This document shows, one piece after another, positions 10,332 to 22,056 of a stretch of DNA of 64,000 bases. The notes under the pieces are model-generated. The model was not told where the DNA came from, made no database searches, and worked only from the letters and a program-made list of their open reading frames with translations. Source of the DNA: Kudoa neothunni (taxonomy: Eukaryota; Cnidaria). A program made the translations under genes and the position numbers. The DNA lies in contig OZ199840.1 of assembly GCA_964304625.1 (NCBI GenBank), positions 9,734,001 through 9,798,000 on the forward strand, given 5' to 3'. Position 1 is the first letter of the stretch; each line of letters begins with the position of its first letter.

Positions 10332-12300
10332 AACATTATATCCATTAATATACAAATAACATGGGCAATGGTTTGTGGAACGATGTAAGCATTTAGTAGT
10401 AACTCAGCAGCGGTAGAAATCCCATCACCCAATTTCTATTAAATACACATAATAAATATAACAACTAGACGGAGTAAAAGAATTTAACTGTTGAAAAAAA
10501 TGAAAAATCCTGGGATCAACAATGACCCCAGTTGGTTCCTCGCGTAAGTTTATTAAGCCGGTCCATTGAGGGATATTAATGCATTGTAATAAAAATTTTG
10601 TTTTTTTGGAATATCATGATCATGTATTTGGATCATTCCTGTTAAGTCGTTCGCGTAAATTTCGTTTTTGTCAATCAAAACACGGATTGATCAGGTAATC
10701 CTATATATAAAGAGAGTTAAACTTCATATCAAATAATCTCTTAATTTCAGCCGCGGTAATCTATTCAGACTAATTTATTCTAATTAAATAGAATAAAAAT
10801 GAATGTTTTAAAGAATCTTTAGATATTGTGGAACCAATTTTTTCCGTTATTAAGAGTTAAAATAGAGAATGTTTTCAAGGAAAACCTAGAAAGAAGCATA
10901 TAGAAAAGAGACTTGCGCTCTTTAGAATGGTGTATTATTTATCCTATCTCAATAAGTCTTTTAAGCGATTGTTTTGCTGTATTATTAAAAGATGCTAACG
11001 TAAATACAAAATTAAAGTGTTTTATTTCTAAATTATTCAAAACATTTATTAGATTTTTAATAGAAAAATACCCAAAACAATATACTCTTATTAACATTCA
11101 GAAGTAATCAATGATAAATTATATGTGATAGATCAATAATTTTTGAATACAGCATTTGTTTTAATATTAAAAATATATTAATTTACAGTTAACACAATGA
11201 AAATGAAGTGGTATAGCAATATCTGTGTAGGTGTTAAATATGTTGATTCCTCTATTTAATTAAAAAGAAACGCATTATGTGGTTTCTTAGAAACAGATTA
11301 ATTAGGGGCAGATTCGACCAGTCACCAAGATTGATAGATCTGAATAATAGGTGCAAGCTTGTAATTTTGAACGCGACTGATGTGTAAAAAAAAATAGTTT
11401 ATGATACATAGTATAGCATTTCTTTCGCGTCAGTACAAGTATTGAAGTTATCAGAGATTGAGTTTTACAATGTTATCTAAGCATACCCTCAGAGCACAAT
11501 CCAGAGAACATATATCGAAGTAATTTTATTATTGAGCTCTATAGCGTATTCCTTCGCGTTGCATTCAGCTAATTTTAAAAAATCTAAACAACCTTCTTAG
11601 CATGTTTATTCAGTTTCCTTTTCGGAGACTTCCAAAATTATTCGGTTTTAAAACTAGTAAATAGAATGCATTGAAATTCTTTTATATTAGCATTGACGCT
11701 GTAACCACATTTCGATTAAGTATACCCCTAAGTATCCATAAACATACTCTAGAGAGGGAGTACTTGAGATAAAATAAACTATAGTGATACTGTGTAATTG
11801 TATTGACTTATAACGAAATTTCTATTAGCACACATAAGGGTTTTGAATAAATGTATTGAAAAAAATTTTTAACTTAATTAATCAATAAAGGATATGTAGG
11901 GGTTAGTTGTTTAATAAAATATAATATCCGATCAAATAATTCTATTTTAAATGAAGGTGCTTATTTTTATAGCTTAATGAACAAGGCCGTTAGTTTTAAG
12001 GCCATTAATAATTATTCAATTTTTTTACAATCACTAAAACTAAAACGCTTGAGAATTTAAGATAATTTTTTTCTGATAATAAAAGGTTTAGCTTTATGAT
12101 TTAACATTTGAATGTAATGATAGATACTTATATCAATTTATGACATAGAAAATAATTTCGATTCTCTCTAAATGTAGTGTTATACAGTTTGTCTAATTAA
12201 CTCTCAGATAACCTAAATAGGATTTGTTATAATTGTTATTAAATGAAAATGGCGCTATATGAGCATCCGTTCTTTGTAGAAATTTTAAAATTTAACCCGG
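10332..12300. other. intergenic, AT-rich
   Basis: No convincing gene. A short palindrome (TGGGATC, spacer, GACCCCA) lies at about 10511-10530 and resembles other GGGGTC/GACCCC hairpins in the window. The small open stretch at 10913-11107 is Lys/Ile/Leu-rich without a recognisable domain. Confidence 0.4.
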
Positions 12301-12322
12301 TATTTTGTTATATAGAACAACG

Positions 12323-14002
12323 ATGTCTGATAAATTAATTGAAAACAACTCATATCATCGGGATAACATTCATCTTCCATCGCATCCATCCGTATCTCAA
12401 CCTTCGATAATGACAGATATAGATAATACAATTACACCAAAAAGAAAAAATTTTAACAAGATTAAAAAATCACATGTAAAAATGGCCAAACGAGACCAGT
12501 GTCGCCCAATAAAAGTTTACAGTATCCCAGAAATATTATCTGGCAGATGTCCACAACTGGCCTCAATTAAGCTTGAAACCACAACTCAGCCTACAAATTC
12601 CTCTTCAAGAGAGTCGAAAATAGTGAATATGCCTTATAAATGCGTGGATAATAAAAAGAAGGATGCCGCAATAGACGAACCAATGATAACTAATGAAGAT
12701 AATCATTCACCAGACAATCTGCGGAACTCTTCCTATGAGTACCAAGACGGGAAATCCCGTATCAACGGTGATGCATTTTCTTCAAACGATTTCTGCACGA
12801 ATATTAATCAAATCAAATCCTTGGAGAAAGATATTAAAAACTCGGTGGAAGATATATCTTTCGAACAAGAAATTTCAATTAACCATAAAATTCCAAAACA
12901 CTCAAGTAAAATAGTTTCCATCGCAAATGAATCTCCGCTCAATAAAGATGTCAACAAAAATATTGACTTGTCAGTACCACAAAATAAAAAAGAGGGTTGT
13001 ATTATTAATAAATATCATCAATCAGACAATGATAAACCTAAATTCACATATGGGGCCATTTTCAATAAATCTCGACAAAAGAAAAAAAAGTGGAACAACG
13101 AAGAAAACGTGGTGGCTCTTTTTGCAAATAGGTTCCCTGAAAAGGCCATAGGAAATGTATTAGTTCTCATTTTCAGAAGCCAACCAGTATCACTCACTAT
13201 TATTTTTAGATTTGGCGTTATGTTTTAATAAATCAAATTTAAATTAATAGGGATATGAATCTATTTTCATGAGGTATGTGGGTGATGAAAACCCCAGGCT
13301 AATTGCGTTTGTGACCTATGCAAGTCACAACCAAGCAATTAATGCGTGTGAAAATATAAGGGAACAGTTTCGAAAAAACGGCCTATCCATTAATTTCAAA
13401 TTTGAAGTGGTCAGATCAAACATCGTTGAGCTTAGAGGTCAAATTGGTTTTTACAGCCGTTATCAACAAAGCAATGGTATAATCTTAATATCCTATCCTA
13501 TTAGAACTATCTGATATTGTTAATTTTTGTACTAACATTGGTTATGATAATATAGCGAGAATGCCTAATAATAAAACCATTTCGCCTAATGACCACAATT
13601 GGACAATCCACCCTTATCAGGAGTAATTAATGGTGTCTGAATAATTATGTGTAATACCGTATTTAGAATGTATTCTCCATCAAGAATTTATTATGGTGCG
13701 TCTTTATATCAACCATTTCGAGAAAATTATATACATTCTACTTCTCCATATCGAACTAATCCAGTTGGCATAAAAGTAAGTTATTTGATTCCAAGATAAT
13801 TATTATACGTTTATAGCCTGACAATTGTGTACCTACTTACGAATGCTATGATAATTCCTGTTTTAATTCTCGTCCTCTGTGTGACTGTTTAAAGAGCCGT
13901 GGATATAATGGATACCCTATTCCACATACCTCTCATCTCGCGCGATGCGTAGACTCTACAGTTTATAGACATAATGACAACTGTAAAAATTTTATTTTTT
14001 AG
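12323..14002 (+). CDS. spliced gene, RRM-like RNA-binding protein (candidate)
   Basis: Exon 1 begins at ATG 12323 (an in-frame ATG at 12305 is also possible) and stays open to about 13150. It encodes a Ser/Asn/Lys-rich, probably disordered region ending in a basic patch (KSRQKKKKW) followed by NVVALFANRFPE, which looks like the first beta strand of an RRM. Splicing between about 13155 and 13250 is unclear. The next coding block (to 13476) has YESIFMRYVG and LIAFVTYASHNQAINACENI, fitting RRM strands 2-3 and helix 2. Clear introns follow: 13477-13555, 13623-13666 and 13776-13816, all GT-AG. The last exon ends at TAG 14000-14002. The C-terminal tail is Tyr/Asn-rich and then Cys-rich (CYDNSCFNSRPLCDCL). 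I cannot name the family. The exon phases after 13250 are consistent, which supports a real gene. Confidence 0.55.
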
Positions 14003-15144
14003 CTTTCAACCCAACTTATGATAATTATACTACTTTTTATATCATAGTGACTAAAAAACCATGATTTATTCAAAAACACAGTTTCAGGTCAAACCGAGTG
14101 CCCACCGAAACCCCATTCATGAGATTCCACATAATTCTGCGGTCGGTGTATAAAAATGACGTGACGTCTAGTGAATTCTAGTTATTCTCTATAAGTTGTG
14201 TCATTATTTCTAAATTCGTGTTTTATTTAATTTCACGTTGATTATAAGCTTCTTAATTTATATCTATAAATCAAAGTAACTACAAAATGAGTACTTATGA
14301 TCAAATCTATCGCCGGTATAGAACTTGTGAGAAGATTTATTTTGTTTTGAATTACTGATAAATAATGTAATTGCTTAAAAGTTATTTCGCATTTAGTATA
14401 TTTTTAAAAAATGAATTTAATATCATTGTGGAATAAAAAAGTTTAAAATACCCAATATACTCATTTTTAAAATTGGTATTGTAAATGAGAAAAATTGACG
14501 CTTGTCTAACAATATAATGTATAAAATTATGCATTTAAAGTATCAACAATTGTATTAAATCATGAATAAATGATATTTTCTACCTCTCATGGTACTATGC
14601 TATTTTTCGATTTAAATTATATCAATTCATACTTAAAGCTGTTTATTATTTAAATAAGAATTTCGAATAAAATATGGAAAAATACTGAGAAATAATTTAA
14701 TATAGTATAATAGATACATTGATCCATAAATAAGTAGAACAATTCAGAATGAATAGATTTTTATCTACATATATAAACTCAGGTAAATATATCAAATTAA
14801 GTAATGAATATACACAAAATTGATAAAAATATTTATATTCCGCGCGTATTTAATTTGGCTGTAAAAATATAAGAAAAAATAAATTTACATCACAGATTAA
14901 AAATTATAACTTTTAGAGATTATAATAGTCAAAACAGGTTTATAATTGAATGTTTAATATTATTTAAAATAAATTAGTATATTGATTTTATATGAGTAGA
15001 CATAAATAGGAAGATTTGGAATTGATTTTTATAGAAATATTGGACAAAATAAATAATTATAAAATATTCATTTAAATTAGTTATGAATCATGATAAATAA
15101 TATTATTCATTATGTACTACAAAAAAGAATATTTGTATCATTCT
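14003..15144. other. intergenic between the RRM-like gene and gene A
   Basis: AT-rich. From about 15005 onward the sequence is shared with the 3' flanks of genes C (from about 28510), D (from about 42360) and F (from about 60150), so the left edge of the duplicated unit lies there. Confidence 0.5.
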
Positions 15145-18024
15145 TTATTTCTTTTTGTAGGCCATAAAACCTCCTATTCCTCCGATAAGTATAATTGCAA
15201 CAACAACCGACACTATAATGCTAAACGAAAAAATTAAAAAAACGACTACTCACATCACATACATTGTTATATTGCCTGACCTATAAAATAATAATTAGAT
15301 ACAAAAATAATTATAAATAAATGTACGTTGATTTGCTAGCAGTTGCACCTAAAATTAGAGTTATACAATATTTCTAAGTATTTAAGAATTGGATCACCTT
15401 TGTCAATTTCAGCTGTACCAAATATTGTCCCATCCATGCTGTAGTATACGGTCAAATGATAGTCGTTTAGATCCTCAACATTTTCAATCGTAAAATTCTT
15501 ACAGGTTGGAAGCGTCGTACAATCACCTCCCCCGTTACTCATACATTTTTTAACGGTTGGTCTAGCCACGTCGCTTGAATTAATTAACACCCACATACAT
15601 TTGGACTCTCCATCTATTCCAACTGGAAGTATGGTCGTTATCTGTAATGTTTTATCGTCACGTACTATACTAACAAACATTTTTTTTGTTAGATCAGTTG
15701 GGTCTTCAATTATTGGTTCTAAATTTTACGTTTTAGTAATCGTTAATGATATATAATTTTTAATATATATTGTAAAATAATAACTCGGGGCTAGAATGAA
15801 ATGAGTTTCTTCAGAACGATCAACAGCTGTAACCAAAATTTTATATTCTTTCGAAGCGTCGTAACCTTCACTGAATATAATATTGTTACAATATGGTACT
15901 TCGGAGCATGATTTGGTATTTTTTGATGTAGTTTCTGACGACTGTTCTACCGTACCAGCTCTAGCAATGGAAATTTTTTCAACATTAATTAATGATCCAG
16001 CCAATGGTGGTTGAATTGGTTTTGCAGGACATGAATATATTGTATCCCACGATTCTCCATTTTTAACAGTGATTTTATAATGGCATTTTGCGTCATTAAA
16101 CGGTGTGGACAATTTTCCTATCACTTTAAATCCTCTGTCCAATGCTTCCTTCGTAAAAGTAAGAGTCGAATAAGCTATCGTATTTATATAAATAATAGAT
16201 CATTTAATTATAGTACTCGTTCTAATATTTGTGAATATAGTAGAACCATATTCTTCATATGCAACCACTTTAATATCGTAGGTAGTATTGAGTTCGAGGT
16301 CAATTAATTTCTTGGACTCCCTACATAAACCTCTACAAGGATTACTATCTACACATGTTGCTTCGAAAAATTTGTTCATTCCTGCTATACTGACAAAGTA
16401 ATCACATGTGGGTTCCGTTTTGACTGTTCCAGGATCACCGATAATTGCTTTAACTATGCTAGTTGAATCACCCGCAATAGGTTTTGCAGTATTAAAATTT
16501 GTGTCAGTTTTTTTATCTGAAATTATTAATTAATTCGAATATTATGATAACTTTAATACTTGTTTGGACAAAAATGTATTCCTTAAAATCTGCATAGTTT
16601 TTTATAGTATTAGTAGTTGTAGTAGTAATAGGTACAACTACTATCATTATTGGTCGTCCATCAGGTAATCCTTCAATAGTGCGAGTAGTATTACAATCAT
16701 ATTTACACTCACCCTTTTTTAAACATGGGTCTATAAATTCATTATTTTTGGTAGTATCTGCAACATAATATTTGATTGCACACCGATCAAATCTCGTAGT
16801 TTCGCCAGATGGCGCCAATAATGGCACATTTAACTTTACTCCGGTATTTGTTACTGATACTAGAGCATTTTCGTTTCCGGCTGGTTCAACGATGGCTAAA
16901 ATATAATTAGATAGTTTATCTAATTATTTATACCAAATTTTTTGTATGTAAATCCTTCGAACGACCCATTCTCTTTTGCGGATAAACTATGGTGTCTTCT
17001 TCGTACCAATATTTCTACAATTGGCTTTGTTGGAGTAAGAGTGAGTTCTATGTCGTTGCATGGAGCGTAACATTGTTTGTCGTTACTCGCCACAATTTGA
17101 TGAATAACCAGGGGGGTTTGAGGAGCTTACTGCACTCGATGCATCTTTGATACTAAAGAGGCATATTTCATTAGGAATTGGATTCGTAAATTTAAGTTGT
17201 AATTTAGTATTCGCATCGGCAGATTTGTAGCTAACGTAGAATTGTGGCTTGTAAACGTCTATATTTTCTTTCATATAATAGTTAGGCATATAGTAATAGA
17301 AAATAGGATAATCGGAGCATCTCACTTCAAAATACGGGATTTTAATTCCATATTCAACAGTATTAATATTAATAGTGTCATTAGCTTTACCACAGTCTGC
17401 TGCTTTAGGCACATCTTTGTATTTTATTCCTTTGTAATAAATAGGACATGCGACAGGTTTGCATGTGATGGCTTCCAGTTTTAAATATTTCCGACTTGTG
17501 GATGGTTTTATGTTCGGATCAATTAATAATGCTAAATATTTATTAATTATTTAACTAAGCTTTTAACTTACGAATTGCAAGCCCCATAAACTTTTCCTCC
17601 CTTTGGGAGACTAGACCCTTTAACATTATCACCGGACGAATCATCTTTTATATAAATGTATTTTGATCTAGGTGATAGTTGTGTATATGTAAGCTTATTG
17701 TCGGCACCAGCACAGTTTCTCACACACATACTCGTAATTTTATTCTCATTATTTACGCATGTTGCGATTTCGCTATAATTGTTTCCTTCAGCATTTTCTT
17801 GCATCATGCGACACTTCTTTTCGCCTGAATATTGTGTTCCTTTCAGTTCGATATGGACTTTACTTCCGTTAATATCGGAATTATCTAGCTGATAAAAAAC
17901 TTCTCTTTCAACAGGAGTTTCATTAGAGTAACAAGTAGTTAAAACTAAATGAAATTCACCAGGATCAAACAGATATTTTTATACGTGAAAATATGATGAC
18001 CAACGAAAAAGGTTCCATTTTCAT
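15145..18024 (-). CDS. array gene A: secreted/type I membrane protein, two frameshifts
   Basis: Ten exons on the minus strand: 17985-18024, 17572-17944, 16934-17531, 16560-16895, 16217-16516, 15785-16174, 15398-15718, 15327-15348, 15263-15280, 15145-15220. Introns are 38-66 bases, all GT-AG. The start at 18024 (ATGAAAATG) is the one conserved in copies B and D. Exon 1 encodes a signal peptide core (PFSLVIIFSLLTT). Exons 2-7 carry the six four-cysteine modules. Exons 8-9 are microexons, and exon 10 gives the membrane helix IIVSVVVAIILIGGIGGFM and the tail AYKKK. Compared with the intact copies there is one extra base in exon 2 (a GGGG run near 17582) and one in exon 3 (near 17088, GGCGAGT instead of GGCAGT), each breaking the frame. 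Without them the product would be about 823 residues. Either this copy is a young pseudogene or these are assembly errors. Confidence 0.75.
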
Positions 18025-18033
18025 TATAATCAT

Positions 18034-20546
18034 CAATTAACCTAAAAATATTAATCTGTTATTCTAAATATATTCAGTTATTAGGCTTATTATTTTAATA
18101 CGAACTAAAAATGAATGCATTTAATTATAAATAAATTGTTTTATAAATATAGTCGGAGCTAAATTATAATCAAAATAGAGTTTATTAATATAATAAAAAC
18201 AGTTTTAACGATAATTATAAAAATAATTGGAATTAATATGTCGTTGGGGTTTATTTTATTATTTTATATCTATTTCCGATAAAGATCAATGTATTCTTTG
18301 ATTATTGTTAGGCATATTTATTTGTAGAGTACGAAAGTTACTTTTATTTCATTTTCACCGAACTTATCTTTTATAACGAAATATAAAGCTTTATATTAAA
18401 AAATAAGACATCTTATTAAATTAGTAAAAAGATCAATTTCTTGATGAAATTCTAGTTTTATGTAAGCTTCTAATCCTTTGTGATTATGATAAAAACTGTC
18501 GTAAACTTTTTATTATTGGAAGTATTTACATCTGCAAGAAATTTCTATTCGTTCAAATATCGTTCAATATGTAAACGATATCTTTATTATTTAAATAAAT
18601 TTTTCAAATCATTTATTTTTAACTCATCTTTATGTTAATTAAGGAAATAATGCCTAGTCTTTATGTAAGTCGATCTGCAAGCTGAATTTTGTAACGTATA
18701 GAGAATAGTATTATCACTCATTAGTTTTGTTTTATACTATTGTTGATATCATTCGTTTACTTATAAATATTTTTCACATCTATCATTAATAATGCTTCAT
18801 ATTTAAAGAAAATGAAGCAACCTTGTGGCATTTGTCTTAATTAATTATAACTGTTGTATAGAGAAGAATAATTTCTATTGAAACATAAAAATTATCTACT
18901 ACCCCCCAAACACACAAAATATACTTCTTGAGTCTATTTAAATAATCGATTTAATTCAAACAAATGAGGAATTATAGCTTAAATGATATCTATGGATTTT
19001 TACAAGTTGATATAATATATTGATTTTCCGTAAGGAAAGCTCTGTTCTAATCTTATTCTGGAAAAATTAGGTCATTTACGACTATAACATCGGCTTTATC
19101 TAAAAAATACATATTAAATTTTTTTCTTTATTTAATTTAATATTAATTTGTTTTTCTTGAAATTAATCTCAAATTTAAATAACCACGAATTATATTTTTC
19201 GTTTTATGTTTAGAAACACTTAATAATTTAAAAAGAAACAGAATTTCTAAAAATTTGAAATACAGAAATTAAAAATTAAATATAATTAATTTATATTTAA
19301 TGATTTTCAAATCGGCATCTATTAAAATATTTCCAGATTATACGTATGCAATACAAACATCTCAAACCCACAAGAACAATTCATATGTCTGTTTCTACAT
19401 AAACCTCACATTAATACTTTTTCGGAATGTTATGTTAGTCAGCTTTAGATTATCTTAGACAGAAATAGAATTATTCGAATATTTGAAATATATTAATGTT
19501 GATTTAAAACAAATATTCTTTATAAATTCCCATTTTTCCCCAAAAAATATTTTTTAAAGTTTTTAAAAAATTCTTTGATATTAATGAACGTTGTAACGAG
19601 AAGATTCAAAACTGAAATAAATTCTTAAAATTATAATTTAAAGGGATTCAATTAATTTTTGGGCATATATCTAAGATGTTAAATACATAATTTACTTTTT
19701 TAATTATCTATTGTAAATATACAAGTTATAGATTGTCAATTTCGTTCCTAATGTGACAATAGTATAGATGAGCAATATCATCTAGTCAATAGACAGTTTG
19801 AATCAATTGACGTATTATAATTTAGTTTGTTTTGTTAGTTGCGATTTCTTAGGTACCGGATAATCCGATCGTGCTCTGGCTATATCTCAGGTAAAGAATA
19901 TCTCTAAATTATTTCATCTATTTTATTCATATTTACATAAAAAATAATATTTAATTACCCCAGTTTTTGTAAATTTTAGAAAAATTGGCAGAATAAATTA
20001 ACAATAATAGAACCATCATTAATTAAACGATAATATATTTTAATTATCGTATATTTTTTAATATTCCGATAAATAATCAATTTATAAATTATGAAAATCT
20101 AGATAATTAAAAAAATATCCTTTTTTTACTCATATCATTTCGTATTTTAACAAGAAATATAATATATGAAGACTCAAACTAGCGAAGGAGGTATCGTAAA
20201 ATATAACAGTTATCATATGCAGAAAATAAATTTCATATATGATTCCAGTTTTTAGAGTTTATTTATATAATAAATTCTTTTTATGCCTTAATGTTTGTCA
20301 AATAACTTTCTCATTGCTTTCCAATTGACTTTAATTTCTTCAATAGAATTGTGAGGTTTAATATATTCAACAAAAATAATATGTTAATTCTAACTTTACA
20401 TATATGTTATTCTATGATATTTTTAGATTTATCACTAATATTCAATTTTTTCCTATGAGATTCTAAATCATTTTATGTGTCAATGTTTGTCATTTTTATT
20501 GGTGAAATGAATATTAAATCAACAGAAGACTTGTAATTATCATCAT
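18034..20546. repeat. duplicated 5' flank of gene A (same as 31517-33964)
   Basis: The upstream flank of gene A matches the flank of gene C over about 2.4 kb. It is almost base-for-base from about 18560 (31980 in the C flank) to 20546 (33964), more loosely nearer the genes. Shorter or more diverged forms follow gene B (24429 to about 25415) and gene D (45341 to about 47320). The right end is abrupt: after TTATCATCATCA the two copies diverge completely. No gene is seen in it. Conserved promoter elements may lie just upstream of exon 1. Confidence 0.75.
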
Positions 20547-20862
20547 CAGAAATTATATCATACAATATTTCTTTTTTTTTAATTATACACATATTCTAAA
20601 TTAAATTAAGCTTAAATTGAAACATTTACAAAAAAAATAAAATTTGTTGTGGGAACGATCGTTAAAAACGTGTTCATGATCCTTAATAATTTTTCCAAAT
20701 TTAGTAATGGATCTTATAGACTTATTAAAAAAATCCTCACAAAACTCAAATGTGTTAGTCAACATTATCCTAAAAATTATTTTTTCATAACTTCTTGACC
20801 AGTTTTTGTATTTAAAATTGTGTTCTCATGTCAATAATGATCGAAGCATTTTATTCATTACT
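20547..20862. other. intergenic, AT-rich
   Basis: Sequence beyond the duplication edge; no gene seen. Confidence 0.35.
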
Positions 20863-20863
20863 A

Positions 20864-20892
20864 GCCGTAATACCCGGCTACGCACGGGGTGT
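20864..20892 (-). mobile_element. Helitron-like 3' terminus
   Basis: Read on the minus strand, a GC-rich hairpin (CCCCGTGCGTAGCCGGG) stands a few bases before CTAG followed by T. This is the standard 3' end of a Helitron: a short hairpin, then CTRR, inserted between A and T. In such an AT-rich region the GC-rich hairpin stands out. The matching 5' end was not located; the pogo remnant to the right may interrupt it. Confidence 0.45.
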
Positions 20893-21059
20893 TGGGAATA
20901 TCTAATTCAGGGAAATAATTGAAATAAAAATGTTTTAAATTATAATTTTTAATATAATAAACGTTTAAATATGTTAGTATCATAAACATCTGCCAAAAAT
21001 TTACTGCGCGAACTAATCGGTCATAAACGAAACGTAACAAAATTTTACTTAATAATTTA

Positions 21060-21174
21060 AGTACCGTATATACTCGAGTATAAGTCGCACTCGTGTATAA
21101 GTTGCAGGGTAAAATTTGGACTAACTTATCGTGATTATGGTTGACCCGAATATAAGTCGCAGTCATAAACCAAA
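21060..21174. repeat. GTATAAGTCGCA-type repeats (pogo/Tigger terminal region)
   Basis: Several copies of a motif like CGAGTATAAGTCGCA occur within about 110 bases (ACTCGAGTATAAGTCGCA, CTCGTGTATAAGTTGCA, CCCGAATATAAGTCGCA). Such repeats are found in the terminal regions of pogo/Tigger-like elements. A transposase remnant of that type lies immediately to the right. A diverged relative (GTACAAGCCGCACCC and GTATAAGCCGCGCCC) occurs at about 54056-54125. Confidence 0.5.
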
Positions 21175-21279
21175 AATTTATTAATGCTTAAACATTTAGC
21201 GATTTACAACGTATATTTTAAATAAAATCTAATTATTTAAGACAAATAAGAAAATATTCATTATACACAAAATAAATGA

Positions 21280-21850
21280 TTATTTTAAAAAAATTAACAA
21301 ACTATTAATATTCATTGTCGTCATCGTCATTCTTAGCTGACGAAAACTCATCCTCATCAAAAAGGTGTAACTTTGTTCTGATGTCGAAGTATCGTCTTCA
21401 GTTCCATCCATCGCATTAGAAATGCCACATTTTTTGAACGATTTCTTAATTATGCTCGTGTCTATGGAGAGCAAAGAATCTTTAACCCATTTGGCTACCA
21501 ATGCTAATGCAGGTCTCGTAAAATTTCCTGATGCTGTCTTTTCTGCCATTCCGTCTGACATCCATTTGATCCATTGATCGCGTATTTTACATTTGAATGG
21601 AAAATTTAAAAGAAACATATAAAGGTTATAATATTATAATATTGAGGGTAAGCCCGAAGGAATAACAGCAGTATCCGTTTATAGTAGTTTTTGATGCGCT
21701 GTTTGACATCATCAACGAGATGAGCTCGGAACATATTCCAAACTGACAGACTTGGTTTTTTATCCAAATTACCACCTGGGCGACGAGACCATACTTTCTC
21801 CATCCAAATATGAAATCCTTCCACATCCATTCATCCTTTCTCGTGAACAT
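21280..21850 (-). pseudogene. pogo/Tigger-like DDE_1 transposase, C-terminal half
   Basis: Minus-strand translation gives MDVEGFHIWMEKVWSRRPGG, KPSLSVWNMFRAHLVDDVKQ, a damaged version of the region that usually reads IPGGLTSxLQPLDVSINKPFK (a few bases are inserted near 21630), then KCKIRDQWIKWMSDG and an acidic C-terminus. This is the jerky/pogo DDE_1 C-terminal signature. The N-terminal DNA-binding part should lie to the right, but the assembly gap begins at 21857. Frame changes near 21610-21660 mark it as dead. Confidence 0.75.
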
Positions 21851-21856
21851 GAATAA

Positions 21857-22056
21857 NNNNNNNNNNNNNNNNNNNNNNNNNNNNNNNNNNNNNNNNNNNN
21901 NNNNNNNNNNNNNNNNNNNNNNNNNNNNNNNNNNNNNNNNNNNNNNNNNNNNNNNNNNNNNNNNNNNNNNNNNNNNNNNNNNNNNNNNNNNNNNNNNNNN
22001 NNNNNNNNNNNNNNNNNNNNNNNNNNNNNNNNNNNNNNNNNNNNNNNNNNNNNNNN
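21857..22056. other. assembly gap of 200 N
   Basis: Exactly 200 unknown bases, probably a fixed-size placeholder. The left flank is pogo transposase and the right flank is the inside of exon 7 of gene B. Confidence 0.99.

Noticed and set aside
15726-16142. Reading exon 6 through to a stop in intron 6 (product ending in TITKT)
   Set aside because: Intron 6 has conserved splice sites in all copies, and splicing it joins exon 7 in frame with a downstream membrane helix. Premature termination is less likely.
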